From the NCBI GenBank assembly GCA_050043265.1, contig JBHJIR010000005.1, forward strand, positions 72,499 through 136,498: a stretch of DNA of 64,000 nucleotides. Direction: 5' to 3'. The notes under the pieces are model-generated. The model had not been told where the DNA came from. It saw nothing but the letters and a program-made list of their open reading frames with translations, and did no database searches. This document shows positions 1-13,882 of this stretch, one piece after another. Within the stretch, counting starts at the first letter, position 1; each line of letters begins with the position of its first letter. The DNA comes from Pelagibius sp050043265. Its GTDB lineage: Bacteria > Pseudomonadota > Alphaproteobacteria > Kiloniellales > Kiloniellaceae. Position numbers and translations under genes: made by a program.

Positions 1-86
1 CCGTCCCGGGCCACGCCCCGAATTCCAGCGCCGCCCGCCCCAACCGACCCGAAGAGCCCCCGAGAAACCCCCGAGAAGCCCACTCC

Positions 87-320
87 ATGAAAACCGCTGC
101 TCTCATTACCGTGCTGGCCGTCATCCTGGTGGTCACCCTGCTGGCCGGCATCTACCTGTGGTGGAGCCTCGGCGACGTCCAGATCAGCATCCACGGGTTG
201 ATTGCCATGACCCTCGGCTGCCTTGTCTCCCTGGCGCTCGGCGGTGGGCTGATGTTCCTGGTCTTCTACTCAAACCGTCGCGGGCACGACGATGAGCATC
301 ACCGCGGCCCGCCGCACTAA
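87..320 (+). CDS. small two-helix membrane protein, unknown function
   Basis: The 77-residue product has two hydrophobic segments, at about residues 4-26 and 36-61. A short hydrophilic tail follows, rich in His, Asp and Arg (ends HRGPPH). The ATG at 87 is the only plausible start, and no strong Shine-Dalgarno sequence precedes it. The layout suggests a small inner-membrane protein with its charged tail in the cytoplasm. I do not recognise the family and assign no function. It stands alone ahead of a roughly 300-base gap and the DksA-like gene. Confidence 0.6.
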   Translation: MKTAALITVLAVILVVTLLAGIYLWWSLGDVQISIHGLIAMTLGCLVSLALGGGLMFLVFYSNRRGHDDEHHRGPPH

Positions 321-622
321 ACCGGTCTAAATGCTTGTATCTCAATTCCTAAGGTTGAAACCCTGCGGCCTTGACACAAAAAGATCACCCCCGGCGGAAC
401 CGTCAGAATTTAGTCTTAAGTCTAGGGCGTGGCTGTAGGGCTCGAGACCCTGCCTCCCTGTAAGACTTCATGTCTACCAACCCCCGAAGACGGCCGGGGC
501 TCTTGGTTCCTACAGCCCCCCTTACCTCTTTCAGATTCCGACATGCCACCGCGGCTTTCGCCGCGCCAAGAGCCGTATCCAAAGACCCTTGTCCTGGGAA
601 ACAGGGGTCGTCATCATGGCTT
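321..622. other. intergenic stretch before the DksA-like gene
   Basis: This gap of about 300 bases holds no convincing gene. A TTGACA hexamer lies at 371-376, but no good -10 element sits at the usual distance. A/T-rich patches at 335-355 and 405-425 probably belong to the promoter region of the DksA-like gene. The frame of that gene stays open upstream to an ATG at 470. The added residues look non-coding (Arg/Pro-rich), so I keep them out of the gene. Confidence 0.5.
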
Positions 623-982
623 ATGGATAACCCGGTCCCGTTAGACCTTTCCGCATTTCGTGATCGCTTGATCGCCCGCCGCCGCGAACTCCAGGACCTG
701 GTAGAAAGCAGCGCCGACAGCCGGAAACCGGTCGAACTGGACCAGACCCGAGTGGGCAGACTCTCACGCATGGATGCCCTGCAGAACCAAGCCATGTCCC
801 TGGAGGCCGAACGGCGCCGCAAGCGCGAGCTGCAGCGCATCGAGGCCAGCCTCAAGCGCATCGAGGAAGGCGGCTACGGCTACTGCGTGACCTGCGGCGA
901 GCAGATCCCGCTGCGCCGCCTGGAGCTCGATCCCACCCTGCCGATCTGCGTCGACTGCGCCAATAGTGGCGGCGCGGACTGA
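623..982 (+). CDS. TraR/DksA family zinc-finger protein
   Basis: The product is 119 residues when started at the ATG at 623. It has a charged helical hairpin, with helices at roughly 11-35 and 55-82. A C-terminal four-cysteine zinc finger follows (C88, C91, C109, C112; YCVTCGE and ICVDC). DksA/TraR proteins insert the coiled coil into the RNA polymerase secondary channel and alter initiation, often together with ppGpp. This is a short variant lacking the long N-terminal region of classical DksA, so a specialised regulator is more likely than housekeeping DksA. An upstream in-frame ATG at 470 would add 51 atypical residues and was not used. The next gene begins 4 bases after the stop. Confidence 0.85.
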   Translation: MDNPVPLDLSAFRDRLIARRRELQDLVESSADSRKPVELDQTRVGRLSRMDALQNQAMSLEAERRRKRELQRIEASLKRIEEGGYGYCVTCGEQIPLRRLELDPTLPICVDCANSGGAD

Positions 983-986
983 GATC

Positions 987-1484
987 ATGGCCCCCAGCGT
1001 CTTCCGTTTCCCGCGCCTTTGGCTGGCCGCCGCGGCCGTCGCGCTGCTGGTGGTCGCCGCCGCCCCGACGCCACGCGCCCAGGTCACCCCACCGGCTGAA
1101 CAGACCAAGAGCGAGAAGCCGCCGCGCACCACCTGCTGGCGCGGTTGGGGCTACCTGCTGGACGGCGCAACCGGCGGCTACAAGAGCCAGGAAATGCTGC
1201 TGGTCACCATCGGGACTCCGCTGTGGGAGGCCGGCCATCCGGTCGAACTGTTCCTGCTGGACCGCGCCAGCGGCCTGATCTCCGAGATGCCGTCCTTTAC
1301 CGTCACCCCGGAAAACCCGCGGCTGTATTACCGGGGCCGGCTGAACTACGTCGACACCACCGCCGCCATCACCGGCACCCAGGACCGGATCGTCATCGGG
1401 CTCAGCCATATCGAGCCGGCCAAGGACGGCGTGCCGGCCAAGGAACGCTACAACCGCTGGGCCTGCGGCTTCCCCGAGCAGTAA
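987..1484 (+). CDS. hypothetical exported protein
   Basis: Starting at the ATG at 987 gives 165 residues with a clear Sec signal peptide. There are basic residues near the N-terminus, a hydrophobic core at about 11-27, and a likely cleavage after PRA at about 31. The mature part has a cysteine early (TTCWRGW) and one near the C-terminus (RWACGF) that could form a disulphide in the periplasm. I recognise no catalytic motif. A GTG at 966 would overlap the DksA-like gene and put extra residues before the signal peptide. The gene follows the DksA-like gene closely and may share its transcript. Confidence 0.65.
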   Translation: MAPSVFRFPRLWLAAAAVALLVVAAAPTPRAQVTPPAEQTKSEKPPRTTCWRGWGYLLDGATGGYKSQEMLLVTIGTPLWEAGHPVELFLLDRASGLISEMPSFTVTPENPRLYYRGRLNYVDTTAAITGTQDRIVIGLSHIEPAKDGVPAKERYNRWACGFPEQ

Positions 1485-1595
1485 TGACTGCTCTTTCCCA
1501 AGAATTCATGGGCTGAATTTCCCAAAATATTTCGAATTTGTTCCGATATTGGGACGAATATTGAAGAATGTGGTTAACGAATTCTAAAAAATAAC

Positions 1596-1623
1596 TTGAT
1601 CTTTCTCTCAAAATCCCGATAAT
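1596..1623 (+). promoter_or_regulatory. candidate sigma-70 promoter
   Basis: TTGATC at 1596-1601 and GATAAT at 1618-1623 are separated by 16 bases, inside a conspicuously A/T-rich stretch (about 1500-1660) ahead of the gene at 1687. A TATACT at about 1634 is an alternative -10. This is inferred from pattern only. Confidence 0.4.
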
Positions 1624-1686
1624 TGTGTTTACCTATACTTAACCAAGCGGGCGCCACCAAGGTGCCAATGCAGGGAACGCGTTCCG

Positions 1687-1995
1687 ATGTTGGCAGTACT
1701 ACAGTGGATCTACGGCCCCGATGCCGCCTCCGATCCCTACTACCAGTTGCTCCACGACTTTGTTGTGCTGATGCCCTGGTGGTACCCCTATATGTGGCTC
1801 GGTATCGCCAGCAGCGTGGTCGCCTGGCGCCTCCTGCGGCGCTGGCGCCTGCGGCGCCAGAACCGGTCCGGCCTGCGCCGCGTGCGGACGCGGGTGCGGC
1901 ACCTGGCCGACGGCCCCGACGGCTCTCCCTGGGTCCCCGAGGCCGCCAACGACGATCTGCCCATCGCCGCGGCCTGGCGCCACGCCGGCGACTGA
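1687..1995 (+). CDS. small single-helix membrane protein, unknown
   Basis: The product has 102 residues. An aromatic N-terminal half (MPWWYPYMW) leads into one membrane segment at about 27-49. A strongly basic stretch follows (RRWRLRRQNR) and then an acidic, soluble tail. The positive-inside rule puts the tail in the cytoplasm. A candidate promoter lies 60-90 bases upstream in an A/T-rich region. I know of no function, and nothing in the neighbourhood suggests one. Confidence 0.55.
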   Translation: MLAVLQWIYGPDAASDPYYQLLHDFVVLMPWWYPYMWLGIASSVVAWRLLRRWRLRRQNRSGLRRVRTRVRHLADGPDGSPWVPEAANDDLPIAAAWRHAGD

Positions 1996-2269
1996 CTGCC
2001 GCCTCGGTCCCCCTCTCCAGCTCTTCCTGGCTCTCCCTTCCCGGCAGATCCTGCCTGACGCGGACCGACCTTGCCGGGCCGGTCCGGCCAGCCGCGGCCC
2101 GCAAGCCCCTGACGCCCCCCAAAAACCGCGGATTTCCGACCCGGCGCCGTGGCCCGGGAATTGCACCTCCAGCCTCAGCCCCTGGCAGCCCCCCTCGCCC
2201 ACCCTGTAGCGGACCTGGGCGGAAACGGGTGGAGCCGGGCGGCCCGTGAACAAGGATGGGAGAGCTTCG

Positions 2270-2716
2270 ATGACCCTGGCGGATCTGACCGGTTACGACG
2301 GCCGCAATAACAGCGCACTGCAGTGGTTCCACCGTTCCAGCGGCAAGCCGCAGGAGCGCCTGCGCATGCTGGAAGACGCCCTTGCCGTCCCGGAGCCCGA
2401 TCCCGAACCGGTTTCCGCCGGTGCCTTCGTCGAGCAGATCGAAGACACCATGCAGGAGCAGTCCAAGCGCGAGATCATGTCGGTGCTGGTGCACCTCAAG
2501 CAGAACGAGATCAAGGCGCTGGTCCGCCGCGCCGCCCATGCCAAGGGCCGCTATCTGGCCGCCCTGATGGAGATGCCGCGCAGCCAGGCCAGCCGCAAGT
2601 CGGCGGTCGAGGAACTGAGCCTTGCCCGGCGGGAATACGAAGAGCTTGAAAAGGGCCTGGAGATTCTGCGCCAGATGATTCTCGACAACGACGTCCAGAT
2701 CGGCGGCGTCCGCTAA
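2270..2716 (+). CDS. hypothetical helical cytoplasmic protein
   Basis: The ATG at 2270 is preceded by GGGAGAG at good spacing and is preferred to a GTG at 2246. The 148-residue product is charged and without membrane segments. The C-terminal two thirds (about 50-140) look almost wholly helical, with heptad-like spacing and likely coiled coils. That fits a small scaffold or regulator. I do not recognise a family. The gene is isolated, with about 270 GC-rich, empty bases upstream. Confidence 0.6.
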   Translation: MTLADLTGYDGRNNSALQWFHRSSGKPQERLRMLEDALAVPEPDPEPVSAGAFVEQIEDTMQEQSKREIMSVLVHLKQNEIKALVRRAAHAKGRYLAALMEMPRSQASRKSAVEELSLARREYEELEKGLEILRQMILDNDVQIGGVR

Positions 2717-2822
2717 TCCCCACCGGTATCACGGCGGCACCCGGCGCAGATCGCGCCGGGCCGGCTGGGACTATGTCGGAAGGTAGAGGCCCGTCAGTTG
2801 AGGCCCCTTGGGTTGAGGCGCG

Positions 2823-3041
2823 TCAGTTGACGTAGAGAACGTCGCTGTCCGGCTTGGGCATCTGCAGGATGACCGACTCGGAGTTGCCGCTCAGGCGGCC
2901 CAGCAGCTCTTCGGTCGCCTTGGGGCAGGCATTGACCACATCCAGCGCCAGATCGCCGTTGGAATTCACCCGCGCGAAGATCCCCGCCCGGAAGGCATCC
3001 AGGATCCAGCGCGACGCGTCGAAAGAATTTCGGTCAGACAT
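2823..3041 (-). CDS. small hypothetical protein
   Basis: This 72-residue protein starts at the complement of 3041, directly behind a good Shine-Dalgarno sequence (GAGGTAGAG). It is soluble, starts MSDRNSFDASRWILDAF and ends DVLYVN. The reading frame is open much further upstream, but the ribosome site decides this start. It has no recognisable motif. It points away from msrQ and shares a roughly 400-base divergent control region with it. Confidence 0.55.
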   Translation of the reverse strand: MSDRNSFDASRWILDAFRAGIFARVNSNGDLALDVVNACPKATEELLGRLSGNSESVILQMPKPDSDVLYVN

Positions 3042-3450
3042 TGCTCTACCTCGTCCATGCTTTCGCACCCTCTTAGCCTGCACATTTTCCTTTAACGTTC
3101 GGTTACCACGCCGCGTTCCGCTGATGCCCGAAAAACCGTGCGCGGCGGCCCGTTTGCATTGCCGGAATCCTACTCTCGGACGAAGCGTCGGCGCTGTGGG
3201 CTTTGTCACGCCGCCCTCTCCATATCCCCTTCCCCATACCCCCGTCTCTGCGCCACCGCCTCTGCGGGCCTCCCGGGTGCGCGCCTGTTCACGGATATCG
3301 CCGGCTGCCCCACAAGTTCGTGAGGGACGGTCCCTTTCGCCCGCAGGAAGGGCTATATCTGACGCCCAGCCGGAAGGCGCCGGAGCCGGGGGTTCCAGAT
3401 CACATCCCGCTTGCCGGAACCCTGGGGTGAATGAGACGGAAAGGGCCTCA
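3042..3450. other. divergent intergenic region upstream of msrQ
   Basis: About 410 bases lie between two divergent genes. The msrQ frame happens to be open across most of it, but the predicted residues are Pro/Arg-rich and no ribosome site supports an earlier start. A pyrimidine-rich run lies at about 3205-3250. An A/T-rich patch at about 3080-3110 could hold the promoter of the leftward small gene. I see no further gene or clear regulatory site. Confidence 0.5.
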
Positions 3451-4326
3451 ATGCGGATCGACGACTTCATTCCCTGGACCGACAGGACGGGACGCTTTTC
3501 CCGGCTGCGCGCCACCGCCTTTGCCGCGGCGGTGTCGCCGGCGGCCTGGATCGCCATCGCCTTTTCTACCGGCGGTCTGGGCGCCGAGCCGCTGAAGGAA
3601 GCCACGCACCTGACCGGCACCTGGACGCTCTACTTCCTGCTCGCGTCGCTGGCGGTGACGCCGTTGAAAGGCCTGCTCGGCTGGACGCGCCTGATCGGCA
3701 TCCGCCGCATGCTCGGCCTTACCGCCTTCGGGTACATTGCCGCCCACCTCGCGCTCTATGTCGGCGATCAGAACTGGGATCTGGCGAAGGCCGTCAGCGA
3801 GATCACCAGCCGCATCTACCTGACCATCGGCTTCGCCGCCCTCATCGGCCTGGCCGCTCTGGCCGCGACCTCGTTCGACGCGGCGATCCGCCGCCTGCGT
3901 CGGAACTGGAAGCGGCTGCACCGCACGGTCTATCTCCTGGCGGCGCTCGGACTGTTGCATTTCTTCCTGCAGTCCAAGTCCGACGTTTCGCAGGCAGTGC
4001 TGCTGAGCGGCGTGTTCATCGGCCTGATGCTTCACCGGGCGCCCACAGTATCCCGGACACCGGCTGGCGTACTCGGCGTCGCCGTGTTCTCGGGCGTCGC
4101 CGCGGCGGCGCTGGAATTCGCCTGGTACGCCGCCGGCAGCGGCATTCCGGCCGAGCGTGTGTTGCTGTCCAATCTCGACTTCAGCTACCAGGTCCGGCCG
4201 ATGTGGTGGGTCATGGCGATCCTGGCCGCGCCGTTGCCGGTCATGCTGGCCAGGCGCTCAAGTCCCTGGGGTCAGATCGCCCGGTTGATGCGCGGCGCGG
4301 TGCCGCGCCGACGACCATCCGACTGA
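3451..4326 (+). CDS. msrQ: MsrQ-type haem-binding membrane subunit
   Basis: The 291-residue product belongs to the ferric-reductase-like transmembrane superfamily. It has about six membrane helices with histidines suited to bind haem (AHLALYV; KRLHRTVYLL; GLLHFFL). MsrQ passes electrons from the respiratory chain to MsrP, which reduces methionine sulphoxide in periplasmic proteins. The ATG at 3451 follows a GGAAAGGG ribosome site and starts a natural cytoplasmic N-terminus. The C-terminal part carries additional hydrophobic segments, so the protein is longer than the shortest MsrQ proteins. No msrP gene is adjacent, which is unusual. The partner may be encoded elsewhere, or the protein may serve another reductase. 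Confidence 0.8.
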   Translation: MRIDDFIPWTDRTGRFSRLRATAFAAAVSPAAWIAIAFSTGGLGAEPLKEATHLTGTWTLYFLLASLAVTPLKGLLGWTRLIGIRRMLGLTAFGYIAAHLALYVGDQNWDLAKAVSEITSRIYLTIGFAALIGLAALAATSFDAAIRRLRRNWKRLHRTVYLLAALGLLHFFLQSKSDVSQAVLLSGVFIGLMLHRAPTVSRTPAGVLGVAVFSGVAAAALEFAWYAAGSGIPAERVLLSNLDFSYQVRPMWWVMAILAAPLPVMLARRSSPWGQIARLMRGAVPRRRPSD

Positions 4327-4471
4327 GGTTCTGCGAATCAGGACCCGGCGGCCCCGGGATGCGACAATCGGCCCCGGAAAATCCCTTGCGGCGGCGCGGC
4401 AGTGCACCGATTCTCTGCTGCCGGCGCCTTTGGGCGTCGTGTGAGAACTGGCGACCGACAGGACGGATGGT

Positions 4472-4750
4472 TTGCTGAGCCCCAACGACAAAACCGTACT
4501 GCGTTTCGTGATGCGCCACCTCGCCACGGGGTTGGGCGCCGGGGCCCTTTTCGGCGCTGCCATCCTGACCGCCGATCTGGCCGGGCTGCGCAGCCTGGCC
4601 ATGAGCAGCGACGCCCCCTGGCTGGTCTTCTTCCTGCTGTTCTTCGGCCTCTTCATCACTTTCGGATCGGTATCGCTGGCGGCCAACCTGATGCTGCTGG
4701 AGCGTGGCGACCAGGATTCGCGCAGCGACCGGGATCTGCGTGACGACTAG
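4472..4750 (+). CDS. small two-helix membrane protein
   Basis: The 92-residue product starts at a TTG (4472) behind a purine-rich GGACGG. It has two hydrophobic segments at about 17-37 and 49-72 and a charged C-terminal tail (SDRDLRDD). Small proteins of this form are common as uncharacterised membrane proteins in alphaproteobacteria. The function is unknown. The stop overlaps the 3' end of the convergent histidine kinase gene by 4 bases. An alternative start at the in-frame ATG at 4511 would remove the N-terminal charged residues. Confidence 0.55.
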   Translation: MLSPNDKTVLRFVMRHLATGLGAGALFGAAILTADLAGLRSLAMSSDAPWLVFFLLFFGLFITFGSVSLAANLMLLERGDQDSRSDRDLRDD

Positions 4751-5838
4751 CCTGCGGCGAGCTTACGAACGAAGGAGCCGGCCGGCACGATGACGCGCTC
4801 GGCCGGCAGAATGACGGACGCTTCCGTCCCCTTGCCCGGCGAGCTCTCGACCGACAGGCGACCGCCGTGCAATTCAGCCATCGCCTTGACCAACGGCAGC
4901 CCGAGGCCGGTCCCGCCACGTTTGCGCGAGACATAGCTGTCGACTCGGCCGAACGGCTGCAGCGCCAAAGCGATCTCCTCCACCGTCATGCCGATGCCGT
5001 CGTCGCACACCTTGATGACACAGCGCCCGCTCGCATTTATGGCGAGCGTCAAGCTAACGTGGCCGCCCAGATGGCTGAACTTGCAGGCGTTGGACAGCAG
5101 GTTGGTCATGACCTGCTTCATGATTCGGGTATCGCCACGGAAGGGCAGTTCCTGCGACGGCCAGGATGTCTCGATCGAGACGCCCAGCTTCTGTGCCTGC
5201 GGCGTCACCAGGCGGACGGCGGAGACCGCCGTGTTGGTGAGATCGAAAACCTCCTCATGGAGCTCCAGCTTGCCCGCCTCGATCTTGGAGAGGTCGAGGA
5301 TCTCGTTGATCAGGCTCAACAAGTGCTCGCCCGATTCCTTGATGTTCGAGACATACTCCTGATACCGCGGATCGCCGAGCGGCCCGCGGACTTCCCGTTG
5401 CATCAGTTCGGCAAAGCCGATGGTGGCATTCAACGGGGTGCGCAGTTCGTGGCTCATATTGGCGAGGAATTCAGATTTGGCGCGGTCGGCGGCCTCGGCC
5501 TGATGCTGCGCTTCCTGCAGCCCCCGCTCAGTTTCCAGCCGCAAACGCAATTCTACTTGCAACTGTTGCCGGGCCGCTTCGCTCTCCGCCGCTTCCCGCT
5601 CGAAATCGTGCCAGCGCCGCCAGGCAAACCAGCCGAACAGCCCTACCGCCAGGGTGAAGGCAAGGGGGATCGCGTCGATCTGGTAACCTTCGTACTTCTC
5701 GTGAAGGAGGTGCCATTCTTCGGCCAGGTCGAACACCATCGACAGGACGACCAGCAGCACGAAGATCGCAGCGGCGACCGCCAGATCGACCAAAGGCCGG
5801 GCGTGTTTGCAATGCAAGAATTTGGCTGTGCGGAACAC
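4747..5838 (-). CDS. membrane sensor histidine kinase
   Basis: This 363-residue kinase has two N-terminal membrane helices (about 18-37 and 56-73) separated by a very short loop. A coiled linker (80-120) follows, then a HisKA dimerisation domain with phospho-acceptor H130 (MSHELRTP). The HATPase_c domain has an N-box (N250), DDGIGM (279-284) and GTGLGL (309-314). It resembles the PleC/DivJ-like family by sequence style. No response regulator lies beside it, so the partner is elsewhere. The tiny periplasmic loop suggests sensing within the membrane or cytoplasm. The A/T-rich region 5840-6050 upstream probably holds its promoter. Confidence 0.85.
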   Translation of the reverse strand: MFRTAKFLHCKHARPLVDLAVAAAIFVLLVVLSMVFDLAEEWHLLHEKYEGYQIDAIPLAFTLAVGLFGWFAWRRWHDFEREAAESEAARQQLQVELRLRLETERGLQEAQHQAEAADRAKSEFLANMSHELRTPLNATIGFAELMQREVRGPLGDPRYQEYVSNIKESGEHLLSLINEILDLSKIEAGKLELHEEVFDLTNTAVSAVRLVTPQAQKLGVSIETSWPSQELPFRGDTRIMKQVMTNLLSNACKFSHLGGHVSLTLAINASGRCVIKVCDDGIGMTVEEIALALQPFGRVDSYVSRKRGGTGLGLPLVKAMAELHGGRLSVESSPGKGTEASVILPAERVIVPAGSFVRKLAAG

Positions 5839-6121
5839 CGGATCGCCGGCCCCCTGATGAATACATTCGTGTGGCGGCTTTTGCAGTTCCTGCCACGTTG
5901 GACAGCAACTTTAAGGAATCTGTACTTAACGCCACGTAAAAATAATCATATTGATGATACGGCAGCTGCCGCAGAGAAATGTCCCAATACCGGCAACTTA
6001 GAGAAATAGAAGCGGCATTTTAAGGCATTTATTCATCTATTGAGGGAAGCACGACCGCCAACGACCAGCAAAGCGGGCACTCCGCCGGCCTGGACGGGAG
6101 ACGCTTTGGCGATGGGGAGAG

Positions 6122-6197
6122 TGGTGAGCCCGACAGGATTCGAACCTGTGACCCGCTGATTAAAAGTCAGCTGCTCTACCAACTGAGCTACGGGCTC
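6122..6197 (-). tRNA. tRNA-Lys (anticodon TTT)
   Basis: On the minus strand the sequence folds as a full cloverleaf. The acceptor stem pairs GAGCCCG (5', complement of 6197-6191) with CGGGCTC. The D-arm carries TAGCTCAGTTGGTAGAGC, the anticodon loop is CTTTTAA with anticodon TTT, and the T-arm has GGTTCGAATCC. The 3' CCA is encoded (complement of 6122-6124). It lies downstream of gyrA and coaD in the same direction but has its own candidate promoter. Confidence 0.97.
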
Positions 6198-6238
6198 CCC
6201 GGAAGAGGGAATTCTGCGCCTTTCGGCGCGGCGGGCGC

Positions 6239-6267
6239 ACCTTAGTGGCCGCTTCCCGCCCGGTCAA
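6239..6267 (-). promoter_or_regulatory. candidate promoter of tRNA-Lys
   Basis: Reading the minus strand, TTGACC (complement of 6262-6267) and TAAGGT (complement of 6239-6244) are 17 bases apart and end about 40 bases before the tRNA. The same arrangement is seen before tRNA-Cys in this window. Confidence 0.55.
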
Positions 6268-6332
6268 CCAAAGACAGCCCCCCGGAAAAAGGGCCGTTCC
6301 AGGCCTCGTCCCGGCCTGAACTGCGTCCCTGC

Positions 6333-6890
6333 CTAGACCTCGTCCTTGAACGTCTGTCGGCGCCGCGCCGGACCGTCGGCGCTTAGCTGCTCCACGTTGA
6401 AGCGGTCGCGCAGCCGGTCTGCGACCGGTGCACTGACGAAACTGCTGATGTCGCCGCCCAGCCGGCCGATCTCCTTGACGAAGCGCGACGAAATGAACTG
6501 CTGGCGCTCCGAGGCCATCAGGAAGACCGTCTCGATGCGCGAATCCAGCCGGGCGTTCATCGCCGCCATCTGGAATTCGTATTCGAAGTCGGAAACCGCG
6601 CGCAGGCCGCGCACCAGCAGGCTGGCGCCGACCTCGTTGCAGAAGTCGATCAGCAGGTTGTCGAAGGCGCGCACCTGCACCTCGGCGCCATGGGTGTCCA
6701 TCTGGTCGACATCGTCGCGCACCATCTCGACGCGCTCGTCGATCGAGAACAGCGGCCCCTTGCCGGCATTGCGCGCAACCGCGATGACCAGCCGGCCAGT
6801 GACCTTACAGGCGCGTCCGATGATGTCGCGATGGCCGTTGGTGATGGGATCGAAGGTGCCGGGATAAACCCCGACGAGGGGACCGCTCAT
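6333..6890 (-). CDS. coaD: phosphopantetheine adenylyltransferase
   Basis: CoaD transfers AMP from ATP to 4'-phosphopantetheine, giving dephospho-CoA, the fourth of five steps of CoA synthesis in the cytoplasm. The 185-residue protein shows the nucleotidyltransferase signature near the N-terminus (GVYPGTFDPITNGH), with the TxGH motif. It also has the family segment RGLRAVSDFEYE and the C-terminal ISSRFVKEI. The last 20 or so residues extend beyond the usual 160-170 length. It lies 20 bases downstream of gyrA on the same strand, so the two are probably co-transcribed. The stop is TAG. Confidence 0.96.
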   Translation of the reverse strand: MSGPLVGVYPGTFDPITNGHRDIIGRACKVTGRLVIAVARNAGKGPLFSIDERVEMVRDDVDQMDTHGAEVQVRAFDNLLIDFCNEVGASLLVRGLRAVSDFEYEFQMAAMNARLDSRIETVFLMASERQQFISSRFVKEIGRLGGDISSFVSAPVADRLRDRFNVEQLSADGPARRRQTFKDEV

Positions 6891-6910
6891 GCTCAGGGCC
6901 TTTTTGTTGC

Positions 6911-9760
<2,850 letters not shown>

Positions 9761-10179
9761 GCCCGGACAACGGATTGCATTGCCCCCTGGGATTTACCCG
9801 CCGGGGGCCTGAGGTCACCTAAGAAAAGCGGCCGGATCGGCCGGGAGTTTTGCGGTCCCCGGGGCGCGCTCCGCCAAGATGTCGGAAGGCCCGGAAAACC
9901 CGCAGAAATCCACCACGATTCGTTAGACTGACTATTGCAATCCCGCGCCCCGGCGACAACTCCCGCGACGGCGGGAGCGGACCAATTAAAGCTTTCATTT
10001 CAAGGAGTTAAAAAAGGCTCTCCGGCCTGAGCGCCAGACCGTCCCACCGGCGCGCGAAAGCGCGCCCGGCACCGCCCCCATAGGGCCTGCCGGCGGTCTC
10101 CCCATAGTCTCACTGAACGCCATTCGGGTTGATTGCCGTCGGCGGCGATTTGCGCCGCCGGGTCGGCTGCCGGTGCGGG
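9761..10179. other. intergenic region between ssb and gyrA
   Basis: About 420 bases without a credible gene, lying 3' of ssb and 5' of gyrA (both minus strand). It holds a candidate gyrA promoter at 9931-9959. An A/T-rich patch lies at 9987-10018. At 10049-10066 there is a perfect 7-bp GC stem with a GAAA tetraloop that may help end ssb transcription, although no U-run follows on either strand. Confidence 0.5.
9931..9959 (-). promoter_or_regulatory. candidate gyrA promoter
   Basis: On the minus strand TTGTCG (complement of 9954-9959) and AATAGT (complement of 9931-9936) are 17 bases apart, leaving a leader of about 165 bases before gyrA. The match to consensus is only moderate. Confidence 0.3.
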
Positions 10180-10710
10180 CTAGAACGGGATCTCGTCGTC
10201 CAGGTCGCCGCCGCCCGAGCCGCCGCCGAAGCCGCCACCAGAACCGCCGCCAGAACCACCACCGAAGCCGCCACCACCCGAACCGCCGCCGGATCCACCG
10301 CCGAAGCCGCCGCTGGAGCCGCCGTCGTCACCGTAGCCGCCCCCGCCACCGCCGTCCTGACGGCCGTCCAGCATGGTCAGTTCGCCGCGGAAGCGCTGCA
10401 GCACCACCTCGGTGGAATAGCGCTCCTGGCCTTCCTTGTCGGTCCACTTGCGGGTCTGCAACTGGCCCTCGACATAGATCTTGGAGCCCTTGCGCAGATA
10501 CTTCTCGGCCACTTCGCTGAGCTTGTCGTTGAAGATGACGACGCGGTGCCACTCGGTGCGCTCCTTGCGCTCACCGGAATTGCGGTCGCGCCAGGTCTCC
10601 GAGGTCGCCACCGACAGGTTGGCGATCTTGGTGCCGTCCTGAGTGGAGCGGATCTCAGGATCGCGGCCGAGAATTCCAACCAGAATGACCTTGTTTACGC
10701 TACCCGCCAT
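10180..10710 (-). CDS. ssb: single-stranded DNA-binding protein
   Basis: SSB coats single-stranded DNA during replication, recombination and repair and recruits partner proteins through its C-terminal tip. The 176-residue product has the OB fold at about 1-112 (starts MAGSVNKVILVGILGRDPE). A very glycine-rich linker follows at about 119-168, built of GGGSGGG and GGFGGGSGG units. The canonical acidic tip is DLDDEIPF. The linker is almost free of the Gln and Pro common in other SSBs. It is divergent from uvrA, a classical arrangement. No GTTC-N7-GTTC alphaproteobacterial LexA box is visible in the shared region. The stop is TAG. Confidence 0.97.
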   Translation of the reverse strand: MAGSVNKVILVGILGRDPEIRSTQDGTKIANLSVATSETWRDRNSGERKERTEWHRVVIFNDKLSEVAEKYLRKGSKIYVEGQLQTRKWTDKEGQERYSTEVVLQRFRGELTMLDGRQDGGGGGGYGDDGGSSGGFGGGSGGGSGGGGFGGGSGGGSGGGFGGGSGGGDLDDEIPF

Positions 10711-10954
10711 GCCGTCTTTCTCCAGATTCTGCGTGTTTTCATGTCCGAAAGGGGCCGCACTCTAACGCCCTGGCAGGGCCATGTCAGCAATCCCTTATCC
10801 ACAAGGCGCCCGGGCCCAACGGGGGCTCGATTTTCGCCCTGCCTTGCCCCATATTGACCCTATCGGCGGCCGCCTGCCACCGATATCCCGAGCCATCGGT
10901 CATCCAACGCACCCCGAGCGACGACCCCGAGCCCCGAGAGGCTGTGCCGAAGTC

Positions 10955-13878
<2,924 letters not shown>

Positions 13879-13882
<4 letters not shown>

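Noticed and set aside
2854..3450. An N-terminal extension of MsrQ of about 200 residues
   Set aside because: The open frame upstream is Pro/Arg-rich, lacks a ribosome site, and overlaps the well-supported small gene on the other strand.
10049..10066. Intrinsic terminator of ssb (7-bp stem with GAAA loop)
   Set aside because: The hairpin is real but has no U-run on either strand, so I note it only as a hairpin.
10711..10954. LexA (SOS) box between ssb and uvrA
   Set aside because: No GTTC-N7-GTTC or its complement is present in the interval.
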